This document shows positions 6,487 to 6,967 of a stretch of DNA of 6,967 nucleotides, one piece after another. This stretch comes from an uncultured Acidobacteriota bacterium. Lineage in GTDB: Bacteria > Acidobacteriota > Blastocatellia > Pyrinomonadales > Pyrinomonadaceae. A model generated the notes under the pieces. It saw only the letters and a program-made list of their open reading frames with translations, was not told where the DNA came from and did no database searches. How positions within the stretch are numbered: the first letter of the stretch is position 1; every line of letters begins with the position of its first letter. Location of the stretch: assembly GCA_902826505.1 (NCBI GenBank), contig CADEFG010000263.1, forward strand, positions 1 through 6,967, in the 5' to 3' direction. Both the position numbers and the translations under genes were made by a program.

Positions 6487-6515
6487 TTGACAATCCAAAT
6501 CCGGTATGTTACAAA
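6487..6515 (+). promoter_or_regulatory. Sigma-70-type promoter for the receptor gene
   Basis: A perfect -35 box TTGACA (6487-6492) is followed after 17 bp by TACAAA (6510-6515), with TG one base upstream of it (6507-6508), an extended -10 form. Transcription would start near 6522, just before the LacI-type operator at 6532-6545. That leaves a leader of about 270 nt before ATG 6795. Confidence 0.6.
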
Positions 6516-6531
6516 TGTTCTACCCTACAAA

Positions 6532-6545
6532 AGTAAGCGGTTACA
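6532..6545. promoter_or_regulatory. LacI-type operator before the receptor gene
   Basis: AGTAAGCGGTTACA matches TGTAA-N-CG-N-TTACA at all fixed positions but the first. It shares CGGTTACA with the operator in front of the GH2 gene. It sits about 10 bp downstream of the expected transcription start of the 6487-6515 promoter, a usual position for repression. Confidence 0.7.
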
Positions 6546-6784
6546 TAAAGAACTGAAATTTTATTTTTATTAATTTTTAATTCCCGTAATTTAAAGGAAC
6601 TTTTTTATATTTTTTAATAAATCGAATCGGAATTCAGGCATTTTTTTGAAGACTGAAACGCTAAAATTCGGGTTTTTCCGAAGTATCGCTATTTTATTTT
6701 CCAAACCCACAATTGCAATGTTTACGATTCTATCGAACAAAATCGCACGGGTTTTATTTAAAGATTGGGATTTTATTGAAATTC

Positions 6785-6790
6785 AGGAGG
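6785..6790 (+). promoter_or_regulatory. Strong ribosome binding site of the receptor gene
   Basis: AGGAGG lies four bases before ATG 6795. It is the best Shine-Dalgarno match in the window and fixes the start; the GH2 and MerR-family genes have none visible. Confidence 0.8.
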
Positions 6791-6794
6791 ATTT

Positions 6795-6967
6795 ATGAAG
6801 GTGTTGAAGATTCTGTTAGGTTTGTGTCTGCTGATATGTGGCGGATCATTTATCACCGTTCAGGGGCAAAGTGATCGCGGTTCCATCAGGGGAACGGTAA
6901 CCGATCCGAGCGGTGCCGTCGTGCCGAATGCCAAGGTCACGATTACCAACGTCGAAACCAACGAAAC
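6795..6967 (+). CDS. Oar-like TonB-dependent receptor, N-terminal 57 codons
   Basis: Only the first 57 codons are inside the window. A Sec signal peptide covers about residues 1-24 (MKVLKILLGLCLLICGG, cleavage likely after VQG). Then comes SIRGTVTDPSGAVVPNAKVT at about 30-49, the start of a carboxypeptidase-regulatory-like beta-sandwich. This arrangement, with the phrase GTVTDPSGAVVPNA, is typical of Oar-type TonB-dependent outer-membrane receptors that are abundant in Acidobacteriota, whose plug and barrel follow for some 900-1100 residues. Those parts are not visible, so another exported protein with the same domain remains possible. The cysteine in LLIC does not make a good lipobox. Divergent orientation to the GH2 gene and a shared type of LacI operator suggest a role in import of glycosidase substrates or products. 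Confidence 0.78.
   Translation, partial: MKVLKILLGLCLLICGGSFITVQGQSDRGSIRGTVTDPSGAVVPNAKVTITNVETNE

Larger units (their letters stand above)
6103..6794. other. Divergent regulatory spacer between the GH2 and receptor genes
   Basis: This 692-bp AT-rich stretch has no convincing gene; short minus-strand frames at 6142-6363 and 6221-6493 look random. It holds two LacI-type operators (6206-6221, 6532-6545), a good plus-strand promoter (6487-6515), a weaker minus-strand one (-10 box at 6220-6225), and an AT-rich dyad (6359-6379). The part from 6546 to 6784 would be an unusually long, AT-rich leader of the receptor transcript; I see no known riboswitch in it. Confidence 0.6.

Noticed and set aside
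6221..6493. A 90-codon minus-strand frame ahead of the GH2 gene
   Set aside because: The sequence has no domain, no Shine-Dalgarno site, and overlaps the promoter/operator region; it looks like chance in AT-rich DNA.
6663..6690. TTCGG-GTTTTT-CCGAA hairpin as a terminator in the receptor leader
   Set aside because: The stem has only five pairs and no U-tract follows, so termination is unlikely.

Overview
The window looks like an assembled environmental contig. Most of it, from about 1,400 to the right end, is moderately AT-leaning, with long AT-rich spacers. It resembles Acidobacteriota, perhaps the Blastocatellia. The main hint is the start of an Oar-type receptor gene with a carboxypeptidase-regulatory-like repeat after the signal peptide; the heptamer spacer repeats and a secreted family-2 glycosidase beside the receptor fit but prove little. 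This assignment is an inference. The left 1.38 kb is very GC-rich with proteobacterial-looking codon use, so the window is compositionally two-part.

Layout. 1-1793 (minus) is the first 597 codons of a copper-type P1B ATPase with two YHS domains and a heavy-metal-binding domain ahead of the membrane pump; the composition break lies inside this gene near 1380-1420, with the frame intact. 1824-1855 is a textbook MerR-type promoter/operator. 2004-2411 (minus) is a MerR-family regulator. It lies upstream of the pump on the same strand and probably controls it. 2412-2937 has no convincing gene. 2995-3849 (plus) is a predicted cytoplasmic protein with a galactose-mutarotase-like (DUF4380-like) signature. 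3850-4257, between convergent genes, holds a 152-bp MITE-like element with terminal inverted repeats and an 8-bp target duplication, bracketed by two heptanucleotide arrays in opposite orientation. 4258-6102 (minus) is a secreted glycoside hydrolase family 2 enzyme. 6103-6794 is a divergent regulatory spacer with two LacI-type operators. 6795 to the right end (plus) is the start of the Oar/TonB-dependent receptor-like gene.

How the parts work together. The left block is a metal-resistance module: a metal-sensing MerR regulator, its operator, and an exporter. The right block looks like a small carbohydrate-use locus: an outer-membrane receptor and an exported glycosidase read divergently, each with a LacI-type operator just downstream of its candidate promoter, so one sugar-responsive LacI-family repressor (not in the window) could control both. 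The DUF4380-like protein may belong to carbohydrate metabolism too, but nothing here ties it to the locus.

The most notable points are the MITE with its nested symmetrical setting, the compositional breakpoint in the ATPase (recombination or assembly chimera), and the paired LacI-type operators. No clear evidence of a wholly new system was found.
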